A stretch of 64,000 bases of DNA from Streptomyces seoulensis (GCF_004328625.1 NZ_CP032229.1:2232001-2296000), one strand, 5' to 3'; counted from the first letter of the stretch, positions 53,346 through 63,035 are shown. The notes: a model not told the origin generated them from the letters alone. Made by a program: numbers and translations.

Positions 53346-53692
53346 GGTGGTGCGCCTTTCTCCATGCCGACCCGTGGCCTTCACTCGGCCTCGGATCGGG
53401 TCTCGATCCCCCCGGAACTGATGGAGTGAGCAGGTCAGGGACCCGCTCGTTGCCTGGCCGGCGATCGCCGGCTCGGTGGCGCACCCGGCGCGACATGGGT
53501 GGTGTCCGCCGGGCGATCGTGAAGATTTATCACGGCCGCAATATTGAGCAAAGAGGGGTCCGAGGGCGTCCTGTGGCGCACCGCACAGGAAGAATGGGAC
53601 AAAGTGCGCCCTAATGCAGCAAAAGCGGCCGCACCGGTGACGCGATCGTTATCCGGAGTTGAGCGTCCTCTGAGCGAACGCGAAAGCGGCGC
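53346..53692. other. Intergenic region upstream of the permease
   Basis: 347 bp without a convincing gene. It is locally AT-rich, unusual here. CGTGA (53518-53522) and TCACG (53530-53534) form a small inverted repeat around AGATTTA, and AATATTGAGC follows. It probably contains the permease promoter and a repressor or activator site. Confidence 0.4.
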
Positions 53693-54301
53693 TCAGGGCA
53701 TCAGCGTCGAGACGAGGGTCTCCTGAAGACCGCCGAGCCAGAGATAGGCCAGCACCATGGGCTTGCGCGGGTCCTGGTCCGGGAGGCGGTACAGCGGGTC
53801 CGTGTCCTCCTCGTCGGAGATCTCCAGCCGGGAGCCGATGGCCAGGCGCAGGTCGTTCAGCGCGGAGAGCCACTGCCGGGACTGCTCGGGCGACAGCTTG
53901 AGCACCGCCTCGCCGCCCTCCGCCGAGGACGCGATCTGGTCCAGGGTGCGGATGACGGCGAGCGCGTTCTTCCGCTTGCCGGCCCTCAGGTCGTTCTCGG
54001 TGTAGCGGCGGAACTCGGCGGAGTGCGCGCGCCGCTCCTCGGCCTCGGCCGGGTCACCCGGCTCCCGCTCGGGGTCGGTGTAGGCGTCCGGGAACAGCCG
54101 GCGCAGCACCGGATCGGCGGGCGGCTCGCTGGGGCCCTCGGCGAACAGCTGGGCGAGCGGGTCGTCGCCGGCGTCCTCGGCGGGGCCGGGTCCGATCAGC
54201 TCCAGGAGCTGGACGGCCAGCGAGCGGATGATGGAGATCTCGACGTCGTCGAGCGCGACGGTCGCGCCGCCGCCGGGGAGCGGTTCGAAGTGTCCGGGCA
54301 T
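53693..54301 (-). CDS. DUF2017 protein
   Basis: A 202-residue soluble protein. FEPLPGGGATVALDDVEISIIRSLAVQLLELIG is the conserved N-terminal block of DUF2017; ALNDLRLAIGSRLEI and the end MVLAYLWLGGLQETLVSTLMP are conserved too. Members are almost always beside clpS, as here (10 bp downstream of it), implying a link with ClpAP/ClpCP proteolysis, so far undemonstrated. Confidence 0.88.
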   Translation of the reverse strand: MPGHFEPLPGGGATVALDDVEISIIRSLAVQLLELIGPGPAEDAGDDPLAQLFAEGPSEPPADPVLRRLFPDAYTDPEREPGDPAEAEERRAHSAEFRRYTENDLRAGKRKNALAVIRTLDQIASSAEGGEAVLKLSPEQSRQWLSALNDLRLAIGSRLEISDEEDTDPLYRLPDQDPRKPMVLAYLWLGGLQETLVSTLMP

Positions 54302-54311
54302 CTGTGTCGGT

Positions 54312-54629
54312 TTACTTCCGGTCCTGCTGGAGGGTGGCCCACAGTCCGTAGCCGTGCATCGCCTGCACGTCGCGCTCCATCTCCTCGCGGCTCCCGCTGG
54401 AGACGACCGCCCGGCCCTTGTGGTGGACGTCGAGCATGAGCTCGGTGGCCTTGTCCTTCGAGTAGCCGAAGTACGTCTGGAAGACGTAGGTCACATAGCT
54501 CATGAGGTTGACCGGATCATTGTGGACGATCGTGATCCAGGGGACGTCCGGCTCGGGTACGGCGAAGGTCTCCTCCGCCGATTCGGTGCGTTCGATCTCT
54601 ACGGGCGCGGGTGACGTCACAACAGCCAT
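54312..54629 (-). CDS. clpS: ATP-dependent Clp protease adaptor ClpS
   Basis: A 105-residue adaptor that delivers N-end-rule substrates to Clp ATPase. The core reads [46 protein letters not shown], with the substrate-binding DDxVN-like HNDPVN and the ClpA/C-binding Lys-rich His segment (landmarks HNDPVN, VHHKG). The acidic N-terminal tail is flexible. It starts at the ATG; a GTG 30 bp upstream lacks a ribosome site. It is followed by the DUF2017 gene. Confidence 0.95.
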   Translation of the reverse strand: MAVVTSPAPVEIERTESAEETFAVPEPDVPWITIVHNDPVNLMSYVTYVFQTYFGYSKDKATELMLDVHHKGRAVVSSGSREEMERDVQAMHGYGLWATLQQDRK

Positions 54630-54686
54630 GCTGCCACTCGGCCCAGAAATCGTCACACTGACGAAATGGGAGTACGCTTCGTCGTC

Positions 54687-56033
54687 ATGAACACAGCGGA
54701 CCTTGGGCTGCCGGTCGAAGTCCCGTCGACGGCGCTCTTCACGGACCAGTACGAGCTGACCATGCTGCAAGCCGCCCTGAAGGCCGGGACGGCCGAGCGG
54801 CGCAGCGTGTTCGAGGTCTTCACCCGCCGCCTGCCGCACGGCCGCCGCTACGGCGTGGTCGCGGGCACCGGCCGGGTGCTGGACGCGGTGACGAACTTCC
54901 GGTTCGACGCGCAGATGCTCGCCTTCCTGGGCGAGCGGGGGATCGTCGACGAGCCGACCCTGAAGTGGCTCGCGGACTACCGCTTTCAGGGCGACATCTG
55001 GGGCTACCCGGAGGGCGAGGTGTACTTCCCCGGCTCGCCGCTGCTGCGGGTCGAGGGCAGCTTCGCGGAGTGCGTGCTGCTGGAGACGGTGATCCTCTCC
55101 ATCCTCAACCACGACTCGGCCATCGCGGCCGCCGCCTCCCGGATGTCCTCCGCCGCGGGCGGGCGGCCGCTGATCGAGATGGGCGCCCGGCGCACCCACG
55201 AGCTGGCCGCGGTGGCCGCCGCGCGCGCCGCCTACGTCGGCGGCTTCGCCACCACCTCCGACCTCGCGGCGGGCTTCAGGTACGGCATCCCGACCGTCGG
55301 CACCTCCGCGCACGCCTTCACCCTGCTGCATGACCAGGAGCGGGACGCCTTCCGCGCCCAGGTCGACGCGCTCGGCGCGGACACCACGCTGCTGGTGGAC
55401 ACCTACGACGTCGCGGAGGCCGTCCGTACGGCGGTGGAGGTGGCCGGTCCCGAGCTGGGCGCGGTGCGCATCGACTCCGGCGACCTGCTGCTGGTCGCGC
55501 ACCGGGTGCGGCAGCAGCTCGACGACCTCGGCGCGACGGACACCCGGATCGTGGTCACCTCCGACCTGGACGAGTACGCCATCGCCTCGCTGGCGGCTGC
55601 GCCGGTGGACGCGTACGGGGTGGGCACCCAGCTGGTCACCGGGTCCGGGCATCCGACCTGCTCGATGGTGTACAAGCTGGTAGCCCGCGCCGAATCCGCC
55701 GACCCCTCCGCCGAGCTGGTGCCGGTGGCGAAGAAGTCCAGCGGCGGGAAGACCTCCATCGGGGGCCGCAAGTGGGCGGCACGGCGGCTGGACAAGTACG
55801 GGGTCGCGGAGGCCGAGGTCGTGGGCACCGGGCCGGTGCCGGACGAGCTGGCCGACCGGCAGCTGCTGGTCGAGCTGGTCAAGGGGGGCGACGTCGTGGC
55901 ACGCGAGCCGCTGGACGCCGCCCGCGAGCGGCACATCGCGGCGCGGGGCAACCTCCCGCTCTCCGCGACCCAGCTCTCCCGGGGCGAGCCCGTTCTCCCG
56001 ACGGAGTACCTGCACCTGCCCTCGGGTAGCTAG
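54687..56033 (+). CDS. pncB: Nicotinate phosphoribosyltransferase
   Basis: A 448-residue enzyme that converts nicotinate and PRPP to nicotinate mononucleotide in the Preiss-Handler pathway. Landmarks: [20 protein letters not shown] at the start, [34 protein letters not shown] with the catalytic His region, and RIDSGDL for phosphate binding. It is probably leaderless or with a very short leader. The divergent clpS starts 57 bp away. pncA, encoding nicotinamidase, follows 59 bp on, so both NAD-salvage steps are in one unit. Confidence 0.94.
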   Translation: MNTADLGLPVEVPSTALFTDQYELTMLQAALKAGTAERRSVFEVFTRRLPHGRRYGVVAGTGRVLDAVTNFRFDAQMLAFLGERGIVDEPTLKWLADYRFQGDIWGYPEGEVYFPGSPLLRVEGSFAECVLLETVILSILNHDSAIAAAASRMSSAAGGRPLIEMGARRTHELAAVAAARAAYVGGFATTSDLAAGFRYGIPTVGTSAHAFTLLHDQERDAFRAQVDALGADTTLLVDTYDVAEAVRTAVEVAGPELGAVRIDSGDLLLVAHRVRQQLDDLGATDTRIVVTSDLDEYAIASLAAAPVDAYGVGTQLVTGSGHPTCSMVYKLVARAESADPSAELVPVAKKSSGGKTSIGGRKWAARRLDKYGVAEAEVVGTGPVPDELADRQLLVELVKGGDVVAREPLDAARERHIAARGNLPLSATQLSRGEPVLPTEYLHLPSGS

Positions 56034-56092
56034 TGCGGGAGGCCGGAAGTCTCTAGGCTCGATTCCTTGGACCCCACTCGAAGGACACCACC

Positions 56093-56686
56093 ATGCGCCG
56101 CGCCTTGATCGTCGTTGACGTGCAGAACGACTTCTGCGAGGGGGGCAGTCTCGCGGTGGCCGGCGGGGCGGACGTGGCCGCCGCGATCACCGAGCTGATC
56201 GGCCAGGCGGCCGGGTCCGGGTACCGGCACGTGGTGGCCACCCGCGATCACCACATCGCGCCGGGCGGCCACTTCGCGGACAACCCGGACTACGTCCACT
56301 CCTGGCCCGCGCACTGCGTCGCGGGCACGGAGGGGGTCGGCTTCCACCCCAACTTCGCCCCCGCCGTCGCCTCCGGCGCGGTCGACGCGGTCTTCGACAA
56401 GGGCGCCTACTCCGCCGCGTACAGCGGCTTCGAGGGCACGGACGAGAACGGGGTCTCTCTGGCCGACTGGCTCCGCGCCCGCGCCGTCGAAGAGGTCGAC
56501 GTCGTCGGCATCGCCACGGACCACTGCGTACGGGCCACCGCCCTGGACGCTGCCTCCGAGGGCTTCCGCACGCACGTCCTGCTGGAGCTGACGGCGGGGG
56601 TGGCCCAGGAGACGACGGACAAGGCCCTGGAGGCATTGCGCGAGGCCGGTGTCCAGCTCACGGGCAAGCCGGTGGTGAACGCGTAA
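56093..56686 (+). CDS. pncA: Nicotinamidase
   Basis: A 197-residue hydrolase that deamidates nicotinamide to nicotinate, supplying PncB. The catalytic Asp is in [13 protein letters not shown], Lys in [16 protein letters not shown], and the nucleophile Cys in [13 protein letters not shown]. Metal ligands His occur in [12 protein letters not shown]. Length matches the family. The ATG at 56093 has GAAGGAC a few bases before it. Confidence 0.94.
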   Translation: MRRALIVVDVQNDFCEGGSLAVAGGADVAAAITELIGQAAGSGYRHVVATRDHHIAPGGHFADNPDYVHSWPAHCVAGTEGVGFHPNFAPAVASGAVDAVFDKGAYSAAYSGFEGTDENGVSLADWLRARAVEEVDVVGIATDHCVRATALDAASEGFRTHVLLELTAGVAQETTDKALEALREAGVQLTGKPVVNA

Positions 56687-56729
56687 TCCAGCCTGCGGCC
56701 ACGACGCACCCGCACCCGCACCCGAAGGT

Positions 56730-57035
56730 CTACGGCTGAACCGCAGGGGACCGCAGCGCGCGGATCGGGCGCCACAGGCCCGTGCCCTCCGTCGGGGCCG
56801 TGCGCCATATGAGGCCGTCGGGGTGGTGGAGGACTGCTGTCACCTCGTCCGGGGTGGGTGGGGCTGTGTTGCCTCGCAAGAACACGGACCACAGGCCGAG
56901 ATTCCTCAGCCGGGTCAGAGCCCTCGCACGATTGCCCGCGTGGACGAGTACCCGGACGCCGGCCGTGCCGTGGGGCAGGTTCAGGGCCACCACGACCGTT
57001 CCGTTCGGCAGCTTGCAGAAGCCTCCTGCGGCCAT
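56730..57035 (-). CDS. Conserved hypothetical protein, 101 residues
   Basis: A small soluble protein, MAAGGFCKLPNGTVVVALNLPHG, with a beta-rich first half and PPTPDEVTAVLHHPDGLIWRTAPTEGTGLWRPIRAL at the end. I do not recognise a fold. G/C bias at third positions is that of a real gene. It is transcribed in the same direction as, but downstream of, the M6 protease and its terminator. Confidence 0.6.
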   Translation of the reverse strand: MAAGGFCKLPNGTVVVALNLPHGTAGVRVLVHAGNRARALTRLRNLGLWSVFLRGNTAPPTPDEVTAVLHHPDGLIWRTAPTEGTGLWRPIRALRSPAVQP

Positions 57036-57096
57036 GCGGTCACATCCCCGTTCAGTCAGGTGTCAATAAGCGATCCACAGGACGCACCTAAACACG

Positions 57097-57130
57097 ATCG
57101 GCGGCGACCCGCTAGGGGGTCACCGCCGAT
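57097..57130 (-). terminator. Terminator of the M6 metalloprotease
   Basis: ATCGGCGG (57097-57104) and GACCC (57106-57110) pair with GGGTC and CCGCCGAT across a short loop, with one bulged base. It lies 27 bp past the protease stop on the minus strand. Confidence 0.65.
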
Positions 57131-57156
57131 ACGTCTCTGACCTGCGAAGATGTCGC

Positions 57157-59514
57157 TTACTTCGCCGCGGGCCCGACTTCCAGCTCGATCGTGGAGCCGT
57201 CGTCCGCCTGCTTCTTGATCTTGATCTTGGTGTTGGTGTCAGTGACCTTCACGCCACCGGTGGGGTTCGACGAATCCCAGTAGGTGTTCTTGCGGTCGTC
57301 GAAGACCGACACCCCGTTCTGCGCCTTGATCTTCGTCACCACGCCCGCCTTGTGCAGCGTGATGCCGTCCGTCGGGTCGAGCGAGAACGGCGAGTCGTAC
57401 GCCTGCATACGGTTGCGCAGCAGCGTCCCGTCGGACCACTTCAGCGCCTTCGGGTGCGCGTCGACGGGAAGGATCAGACCGGTGCCCGGGTGCGCGTTCG
57501 CGTTGGTGTTGTTGTCCGCCTGGGAGGTGTCCCACTTCCAGATCAACAGGCCGTCCTGGTACGGGTAGTGCTCCACCCAGTCGGGCCGGTCGGTGCCGGT
57601 GTAGCCGAAGTTGTACGGGCCGACCTTCAGCGTCTTGTCGTACGACACGTACTGGCGGTTCTCCGCGAGGTAGTACTGCGCGTAGTCCTTGGTGAAGGAG
57701 GCGCCGATGCGGGAGAACCCGCTCGCGGCCCAAGCGGCGTCCGTCGTCTCGGCGTTGTCGGAGAACAGCGGGGTGCCGTCCGCGGTGACCGTGATCTCGT
57801 CGGCCGCGAAGCCCTTCAACGCCACGCCGCCGTCGGTCTGGTAGCGGAAGCGGAGCTGGATCTTCTGGCCGGCGTAGGCGTCCAGCGAGTACGACAGCTT
57901 CTTGTAGCCGTCGAGCGTGCCGGTCAGCGCGGGCTTGTCGGAGCCGTCGCGCGGGATCGGCTGACCGTCCACCGTGCCGTCCAGGGCGGTCCAGTTGGCG
58001 CCGTCCGTGGAGACCTCGGCGTAGAGGTAGTCGTAGCCCGCCTCGATGTCGTACCAGCCGTCCAGGCCCAGCGTGGCCTTGGACTTGCCGGTCAGGTCGA
58101 CCGAACGGGTCAGCGTGTTCTTGAGGTCGTTACCACTGCCGCTCCACCACTGGGTGGCTCCCTGGGCCGGGGCGACGATCTCGGTCTTGACCGCCTTCTT
58201 CGGCAGCGTGACCAACAGGGCCTGGCGGTACTTGGTGTTGTACTCCGCGAGACCGAGCTTGTGCCAGGAGGAGACGCCCGCCTTGGCGGTGTCGTAGGTC
58301 AGCCAGCCGAGCTGGAGCTTGTCCCACGCGTTCATGTCGCCGGGCAGGTCGCCGATGGCTTCCTTGCCGGTGCCGAGCCAGGAACCGGAGGACATCAGGG
58401 TCCAGAAGCCGGTGGAGTTGTCGCCGCCGTCGGTGTCGTACTCGTCCGGCAGACCGAGGTCGTGGCCGTACTCGTGGGCGAAGACGCCGAGTCCGCCGTT
58501 CTCCGGCTGGATGGTGTAGTCGCCGACCCAGACGCCGGTGTCGCCGACCGGGGCGCCGCCGAGCTTGTTGCCTGCCGGGCCGGTCGCGCCCGCGTCGGTG
58601 CCGAACGCGTACCAGCGGTGCGCCCAGATGGCGTTGGTGCCCTCGGCGCCGCCGCCCGCGGACTCGTCCTCACCGGCGTGCACGATCTGGAAGTGGTCGA
58701 CGTAGCCGTCCGGCTCGTTGAAGTCGCCGTCGCCGTCGTAGTCGTAGCGGTCCCACTGGTCGTACTGGGCCAGGTCGGCCTTGATGGCGGCGTCCGACTT
58801 GCCGGCCGCCTTCTGCCCGGCGACCCAGGACTTCAGACCGTCGCTGACCACGTTCCACACGCTGGTGCAGTTGGTCTGGCCGCAGGCGTTGTTGCCGTAA
58901 CGGGCTTCGTTGTAGGGGACCTTGACCCAGTCCGAGACCTCGCCCTCGACCGAGTAGCGGCCCGAGGACTGCTTCTCGTAGTACTTCTTCAGCGACTCGG
59001 TCTTGGCACCGGTGCCGAAGTAGAGGTCCTGGTAGTGCTTCTGGTTGTAATCCGGCTGCCAGGCCGTGGAGTTGTCCTTCTTGCGGTCCGGCGCGGCGAT
59101 CTTGTTGTGCAGCGGGCCGGGGGTGCCGCCGAACTTGGGGTCGGTCTGGTCCCCGAACTCCACCAGGATGGTGAAGATCTTGTCGGTCTTCTCCCGGCTC
59201 AGCTCGACGTACTTGCTGTCGCCCTTCTTGCCCTTGAGCTGGACGACCTTCGAGCCGTCGCGCTCCTTCGCCGTGGCCTTGCCGGCGATGAGCTGGTTCA
59301 GGGCCTCCTGGCGCTGAGCGTCCTGGGTCTTGCTCAGCGGGCCGTCGAGGTCGTGCTCCCGCTGTCCGGCCGGGGCCGGGTCGTGCCGGTTCTCGGCCGC
59401 CGGCCGGGCCATCGTGCCGGCCTCGGCCACGGCGAACGTGGCGAAGGTGGCCGACGACGCCGCCAGGGCCACGCCTATCGCCGCGGCTCTGAACATCCAG
59501 GGTCTGCTGGTCAC
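57157..59514 (-). CDS. Secreted M6-family (immune inhibitor A) metalloprotease
   Basis: A 785-residue exported zinc protease. The signal peptide (AAAIGVALAASSATFATFAVAEA) follows MTSRPWMFR. A propeptide occupies roughly residues 35-115. The catalytic domain contains FAHEYGHDLGLPDEYD (HExxH, with downstream Asp) and several Asp/Asn-rich calcium-type loops (YDGDGDFNEPDGY). The C-terminal third forms beta domains of the MAM/CBM-like type. The GTG at 59514 has GGAGGATC eight bases upstream. It probably digests host or nutrient proteins; no dedicated inhibitor or regulator is adjacent. Confidence 0.92.
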   Translation of the reverse strand: MTSRPWMFRAAAIGVALAASSATFATFAVAEAGTMARPAAENRHDPAPAGQREHDLDGPLSKTQDAQRQEALNQLIAGKATAKERDGSKVVQLKGKKGDSKYVELSREKTDKIFTILVEFGDQTDPKFGGTPGPLHNKIAAPDRKKDNSTAWQPDYNQKHYQDLYFGTGAKTESLKKYYEKQSSGRYSVEGEVSDWVKVPYNEARYGNNACGQTNCTSVWNVVSDGLKSWVAGQKAAGKSDAAIKADLAQYDQWDRYDYDGDGDFNEPDGYVDHFQIVHAGEDESAGGGAEGTNAIWAHRWYAFGTDAGATGPAGNKLGGAPVGDTGVWVGDYTIQPENGGLGVFAHEYGHDLGLPDEYDTDGGDNSTGFWTLMSSGSWLGTGKEAIGDLPGDMNAWDKLQLGWLTYDTAKAGVSSWHKLGLAEYNTKYRQALLVTLPKKAVKTEIVAPAQGATQWWSGSGNDLKNTLTRSVDLTGKSKATLGLDGWYDIEAGYDYLYAEVSTDGANWTALDGTVDGQPIPRDGSDKPALTGTLDGYKKLSYSLDAYAGQKIQLRFRYQTDGGVALKGFAADEITVTADGTPLFSDNAETTDAAWAASGFSRIGASFTKDYAQYYLAENRQYVSYDKTLKVGPYNFGYTGTDRPDWVEHYPYQDGLLIWKWDTSQADNNTNANAHPGTGLILPVDAHPKALKWSDGTLLRNRMQAYDSPFSLDPTDGITLHKAGVVTKIKAQNGVSVFDDRKNTYWDSSNPTGGVKVTDTNTKIKIKKQADDGSTIELEVGPAAK

Positions 59515-59887
59515 TTGAGATCCTCCCCCGCGCCGCGCGCACGGCAGGAGGGTTCCGGACCTTGGAAGATTCCGTGCGCGCACGATCAACGCGTGTAGTC
59601 AAGTGCCGTAATTTGACTAGAGGTTCAGCAGAAAAGACAGACCTTGACTTGAACAGGACAAGTGCACTATGCGGAGTTGGCGTCCGCTTTACGAACACCT
59701 GCTACGGCAGAACGGGCGCGTGCATCCGCCCAGTTGAGGCGGACCATGACTCCGTGCGCCCCCTGTGCACCGCCCCCCGGGGTGAGGCGGGGCTTACCTG
59801 GCACAGGACTCGGGCATGCACGCGAAGAGAGCCGAAACGGCGCCCCCGCACCCCCCTCTGCCCCCGTCTTCCGAGGACACGATCGCC
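59515..59887. other. Intergenic region upstream of the M6 protease
   Basis: 373 bp with no recognised gene. TAGTCAA (59596-59602) and TTGACTA (59613-59619) form a perfect inverted repeat 10 bases apart; either arm could act as a -35 element or the pair as an operator. Further TCAAG/CTTGA words occur at 59600-59670. The region likely controls protease expression. Confidence 0.45.
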
Positions 59888-60181
59888 ATGCCTCGTCCGA
59901 CCGTCGCACAGCTCGTCTACGGTTCCTGCACCGTGGTCCTCTCCACCGTCGCCATGCTGGCCCTGTCCCAGACCAGTTCGGGCATCGGTGTCGCCGTCAT
60001 CGCGCTGGCCGCGCTCGCGCTCGGGCTGCTGGTCGCCATGACGGTGCCGCTGCCCCGGCACCGCCCCACGCGGTCCGCCGCCGCCTCCGGGCCGGCGCCC
60101 GCCGAGCCCGCCCGGCTGTCCGAGCGCCGCCGCCCCGTCGGCGCCTCGGCGGAGTCGGTACGCGGCCGCGCGGCCTCCTGA
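59888..60181 (+). CDS. Small two-span hypothetical membrane protein
   Basis: A 97-residue protein, MPRPTVAQLVYGSCTVVLSTVAMLALSQ, with two hydrophobic segments and a Pro/Arg/Ser-rich cytoplasmic tail. No family is recognised. An in-frame start 72 bp upstream would add 24 residues rich in Pro. Expression and start are uncertain; bias supports coding. Confidence 0.5.
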   Translation: MPRPTVAQLVYGSCTVVLSTVAMLALSQTSSGIGVAVIALAALALGLLVAMTVPLPRHRPTRSAAASGPAPAEPARLSERRRPVGASAESVRGRAAS

Positions 60182-60205
60182 CGGCGGCCGCCTGACGGGA
60201 CCACG

Positions 60206-60253
60206 CGCCGGAGCGGCGGGCCGGGGACTCCTCCCCCGCCCGCCGCTCCGGCG
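60206..60253. terminator. Hairpin between small membrane gene and RDD gene
   Basis: A 16-bp perfect stem (60206-60221 with 60238-60253) around a 16-base loop, between convergent stops at 60181 and 60272. Confidence 0.7.
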
Positions 60254-60271
60254 TGCCGCGCCCCGGCCCGC

Positions 60272-61021
60272 TCAGGTGGTGGCGACCACCACCGTCTTCG
60301 CCGCCTTGTCGTGCAGACCCTGCTTGTACGGGCGGTCGAAGTAGCTCCAGCCGCCGCAGATCGCGGTCCAGACACAGGCGCAGCAGAAGGCGAACGGCAG
60401 CCACAGCACCAGCGCCCGGATCAGCGAGGACTGCCGGGAGGGGGTGGCGCCGTCACGCAGGTTGGCCACCCGCATCTTGAACCAGCGCATGCCGAGCGTC
60501 TGTCCGGTGCGGGCGATCAGGATGGTGTCGTAGGCGACGTACAGCACGGCCGCGATGATCGACTGGCCGAGCGACTTGCCGACCTCCATCCGGTCGCCGT
60601 TCACGTCGTACTGGTGCACCCCGAAGGCCCAGGTCAGCAGCCATACCGCGATGCCGACGATGATCATGTCGATGATGCGGGCGACGGTGCGCTTGCCGCT
60701 GTCCGCGAGCGGGGGCATGCCGGCGAGGGGGTCGCCGGGGCGGCCGGGACCGCCTCCGTAGGGGCCGCCACCGCCGTAGGGGTCACCGCCGCCGTACGGA
60801 CCGCCGCCGTAGGGCCCGCCCGACCCGTAGGGGTCACCCGAGCCGTAGGGGCCGCCGCCCTGGGGCGGGGGCTCGCCGCCGGGCGGCGGGGGCTGCTGGG
60901 CACCGTACGGGCGGTCGTACGGCGAGCCCGGCCCCTGCCCCGGGTCCGACGGGGGCCGCTTCCTCAGCGGGTCGTCGTCGGGGGGCTGCGGTCCGGAGCC
61001 GGGGGGCGGTTCACTGCTCAT
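60272..61021 (-). CDS. RDD-family membrane protein with Pro/Gly/Tyr-rich N-terminus
   Basis: A 249-residue protein. The first 105 residues are disordered, with GGPYGGG and DPYGSGG repeats. The RDD domain follows, with RIIDMIIVGIAVWLLTWAFG, then ARTGQTLGMRWFKMRV and the closing HDKAAKTVVV. Such proteins in actinobacteria are often linked to membrane transport of unknown compounds. The ATG at 61021 follows the neighbouring RDD gene by 61 bp; the two are probably one operon. Confidence 0.85.
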   Translation of the reverse strand: MSSEPPPGSGPQPPDDDPLRKRPPSDPGQGPGSPYDRPYGAQQPPPPGGEPPPQGGGPYGSGDPYGSGGPYGGGPYGGGDPYGGGGPYGGGPGRPGDPLAGMPPLADSGKRTVARIIDMIIVGIAVWLLTWAFGVHQYDVNGDRMEVGKSLGQSIIAAVLYVAYDTILIARTGQTLGMRWFKMRVANLRDGATPSRQSSLIRALVLWLPFAFCCACVWTAICGGWSYFDRPYKQGLHDKAAKTVVVATT

Positions 61022-61082
61022 GGCACCGAGTCGACCGCGAACGCGGGGCCGCCGCACCCGGCGGGCGGCCGTACGGGGGACG

Positions 61083-62360
61083 CTATTCGGCCACGAAGGT
61101 GTGCGCCGCCTTGTCGTGCCAGCACTGGCGCCACGGCCGGTCGAACAGCCCCCACAGCAGGCCGATCACCCCGATCACCAGGACGCCGGACAGGCTGTGC
61201 ACCAGCCAGCGGCGCAGCGCGGCCCCGAAGGACGGGGGCTGGTGCCCCTCGATGTCCCGCACCTGGATGCCGCACAGCCGCTTGCCCAGGGTGCGGCCCC
61301 AGCGGGCGGTCGGCAGCACCTCGTACACCACGCCGAAGACCAGCAGGACGCCGAGGACGAGGGCGAGCGAGACGCCGGTGGTGCCGTCGAGCAGCCAGAC
61401 GGTGACGGTACGGCCGGACAGCCGGGCCGCCTCGATCTTGCTCTGCGTGTGGTCGACGGCGCGTACCCCCAGGGGGACGGCGGCTGCCGCCGTGACGGCG
61501 CCGATGAACACGGTGTCGATCAGGCGGGCGGCGAATCGCTTGCCGAGTCCGGCCGGGCGGGCCTCCGCCTGGCGCCGGGCCGCCGCGAGGAACGGGTCCT
61601 CCACCGGCGGCTTCCACGGCGCCACGGGCTGCTGCTGCTCCCCAGCCCCGGCCAGCTGATGCACCTGCTGCGCCCAGGACGCCTGGCCGCCGCCGGGTCC
61701 GGGGGCGAGGGGGCCTCCGGCCCGGGGCGGGAGTACGGGGTTCGCCGGGGCGCCCGCGTGCGGCGGCGGGCCGGGCCGGCGGGGGGCGTCCGCGCCCGGC
61801 AGTCCCTGCGACGGGACCGGCGGAGCCACGGCGGCCTGGGCGGGGCCCGAAGCCGCCCGCGCGGACCCGCCGGCCGCGAAGGGGCCTTGGCCCACGGGGC
61901 CTTGGGGCGTGGCGGGCCCGGACCCCGTGGGCCCGGTGGAGGCCGCTCTGGGCCACTCCTCGTCCCCGGGACCTCCCGCCGCTCCCTGAGCCTCGGCCGC
62001 GTCCTCCGCCCGCACCCGGCGGAAGGTCATCGTCCCGTCGTCCCGCTGACCTCCCGCGGCCGGACCCGGGGTCGGCCGCCGGAACAGGAAGGTGTCCGGA
62101 GGAGCCTCCCCCTGGGCCGCCGGGCCACCGGCGGAGCCGCCCTCCTCGAAGAAATGCGGACCCGTCTCCTCCACAGGGGGCGTGTCGGGGCCGGAGGTTG
62201 ACGGGGCGGTGAGCGGTTCGCCGTCCGCGGGGGCGGGGCGGCTGGTGCCCGGCACCCAGGCGGTGCCGTTCCAGTAGCGGACGTAGCCGGGGATGGACGG
62301 GTCCGGGTAGTAGCCCTCACGGGGCCTGTCGTCACCGTGGGCCGGCGTAGGGGCGCTCAT
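61083..62360 (-). CDS. DUF2510 and RDD domain membrane protein
   Basis: A 425-residue protein. The N-terminal DUF2510 motif is GYYPDPSIPGYVRYWNGTAWV (residues 15-36). A long Pro/Ala/Gly-rich linker follows. The RDD domain (from about residue 275) has KRFAARLIDTVFIGAVTAAAAVPLG, WGRTLGKRLCGIQVRD and the closing CWHDKAAHTFVAE. Two to three spans are visible. It is the upstream gene of a two-gene RDD unit. Function unknown. Confidence 0.86.
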   Translation of the reverse strand: MSAPTPAHGDDRPREGYYPDPSIPGYVRYWNGTAWVPGTSRPAPADGEPLTAPSTSGPDTPPVEETGPHFFEEGGSAGGPAAQGEAPPDTFLFRRPTPGPAAGGQRDDGTMTFRRVRAEDAAEAQGAAGGPGDEEWPRAASTGPTGSGPATPQGPVGQGPFAAGGSARAASGPAQAAVAPPVPSQGLPGADAPRRPGPPPHAGAPANPVLPPRAGGPLAPGPGGGQASWAQQVHQLAGAGEQQQPVAPWKPPVEDPFLAAARRQAEARPAGLGKRFAARLIDTVFIGAVTAAAAVPLGVRAVDHTQSKIEAARLSGRTVTVWLLDGTTGVSLALVLGVLLVFGVVYEVLPTARWGRTLGKRLCGIQVRDIEGHQPPSFGAALRRWLVHSLSGVLVIGVIGLLWGLFDRPWRQCWHDKAAHTFVAE

Positions 62361-62595
62361 GTCCGTCGTCCCGTATCTGCTCGGGGGTGGAAGGGAGCCC
62401 CCACATCTATCAGACCCGGGGCGCCCCTCACCCCTCTCCGGCCGGAGCCGACCCCTTCCGGGCGATGCCGCGGTGGCGCGCGACGCCGGTTGGGAAAAAA
62501 TTTCCGGGAACCCGCGTAATGACCGCGCCGCTGCCCCCTCTCTCCTGGCACGGGCCCGTCCGAGCGGCCCGCGGTCAGAGCGAAGGAGACAGGTC

Positions 62596-63009
62596 ATGGA
62601 GCACACGGTGGTGGAGCGCGAACTGGAGCTGCGGCTCATCCTCTCGCCGGAGCGGAGCATCCCGGTCCCGGCCCGGCTCGGCTACCGGTCGGACGACCCG
62701 TACGCCGTCCACATCACCTTCCACATCAACTCCGACTTCCCCGTGCACTGGACGTTCGCCCGGGAGCTGCTGGTGGAGGGCGTGTTCCGGCCGTGCGGGC
62801 ACGGGGACGTGCGGGTGTGGCCGACGAAGGTGAACGGCCGCAGCGTGGTGCTGATGGCGCTCAGCTCGCCGGACGGCGACGCGCTGCTGGAGGCGCCCAC
62901 CCCGCAGGTGTCCGCCTGGCTGGAGCGGACGCTGCGGGCGGTGCCGCCGGGTGCCGAGGCCGCCCAGCTCGGGATCGACGACGCCCTCGACCAGCTGCTG
63001 GCGCGGTGA
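62596..63009 (+). CDS. ssgG: SsgA-like sporulation/cell-division protein, probably SsgG
   Basis: A 137-residue cytosolic SALP. Family landmarks: RLGYRSDDPYAVHITFHINSD, VHWTFARELLVEGVFRPCGHGDVRVWP and VVLMALSSPDGDALLEAP. SALPs control septum placement and wall synthesis in sporulating hyphae; SsgB recruits FtsZ. The assignment to SsgG rests on remembered gene order (beside an FAD-linked oxidase near SCO2924), not on alignment. AAGGAG precedes the ATG. The region upstream contains GGAAAAAATTTCC (62493-62505), an unusually AT-rich dyad. Confidence 0.85.
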   Translation: MEHTVVERELELRLILSPERSIPVPARLGYRSDDPYAVHITFHINSDFPVHWTFARELLVEGVFRPCGHGDVRVWPTKVNGRSVVLMALSSPDGDALLEAPTPQVSAWLERTLRAVPPGAEAAQLGIDDALDQLLAR

Positions 63010-63035
63010 GGCACCCCGGCCCGACCGGCCCCGGC

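Noticed and set aside
51822..53429. 535-codon plus-strand frame
   Set aside because: Asp/Gly/His-rich antisense shadow of the amino-acid permease.
57352..59598. 748-codon plus-strand frame opposite the M6 protease
   Set aside because: Val/Arg/Gly-biased shadow with no motif; the M6 gene has HExxH and a signal peptide.
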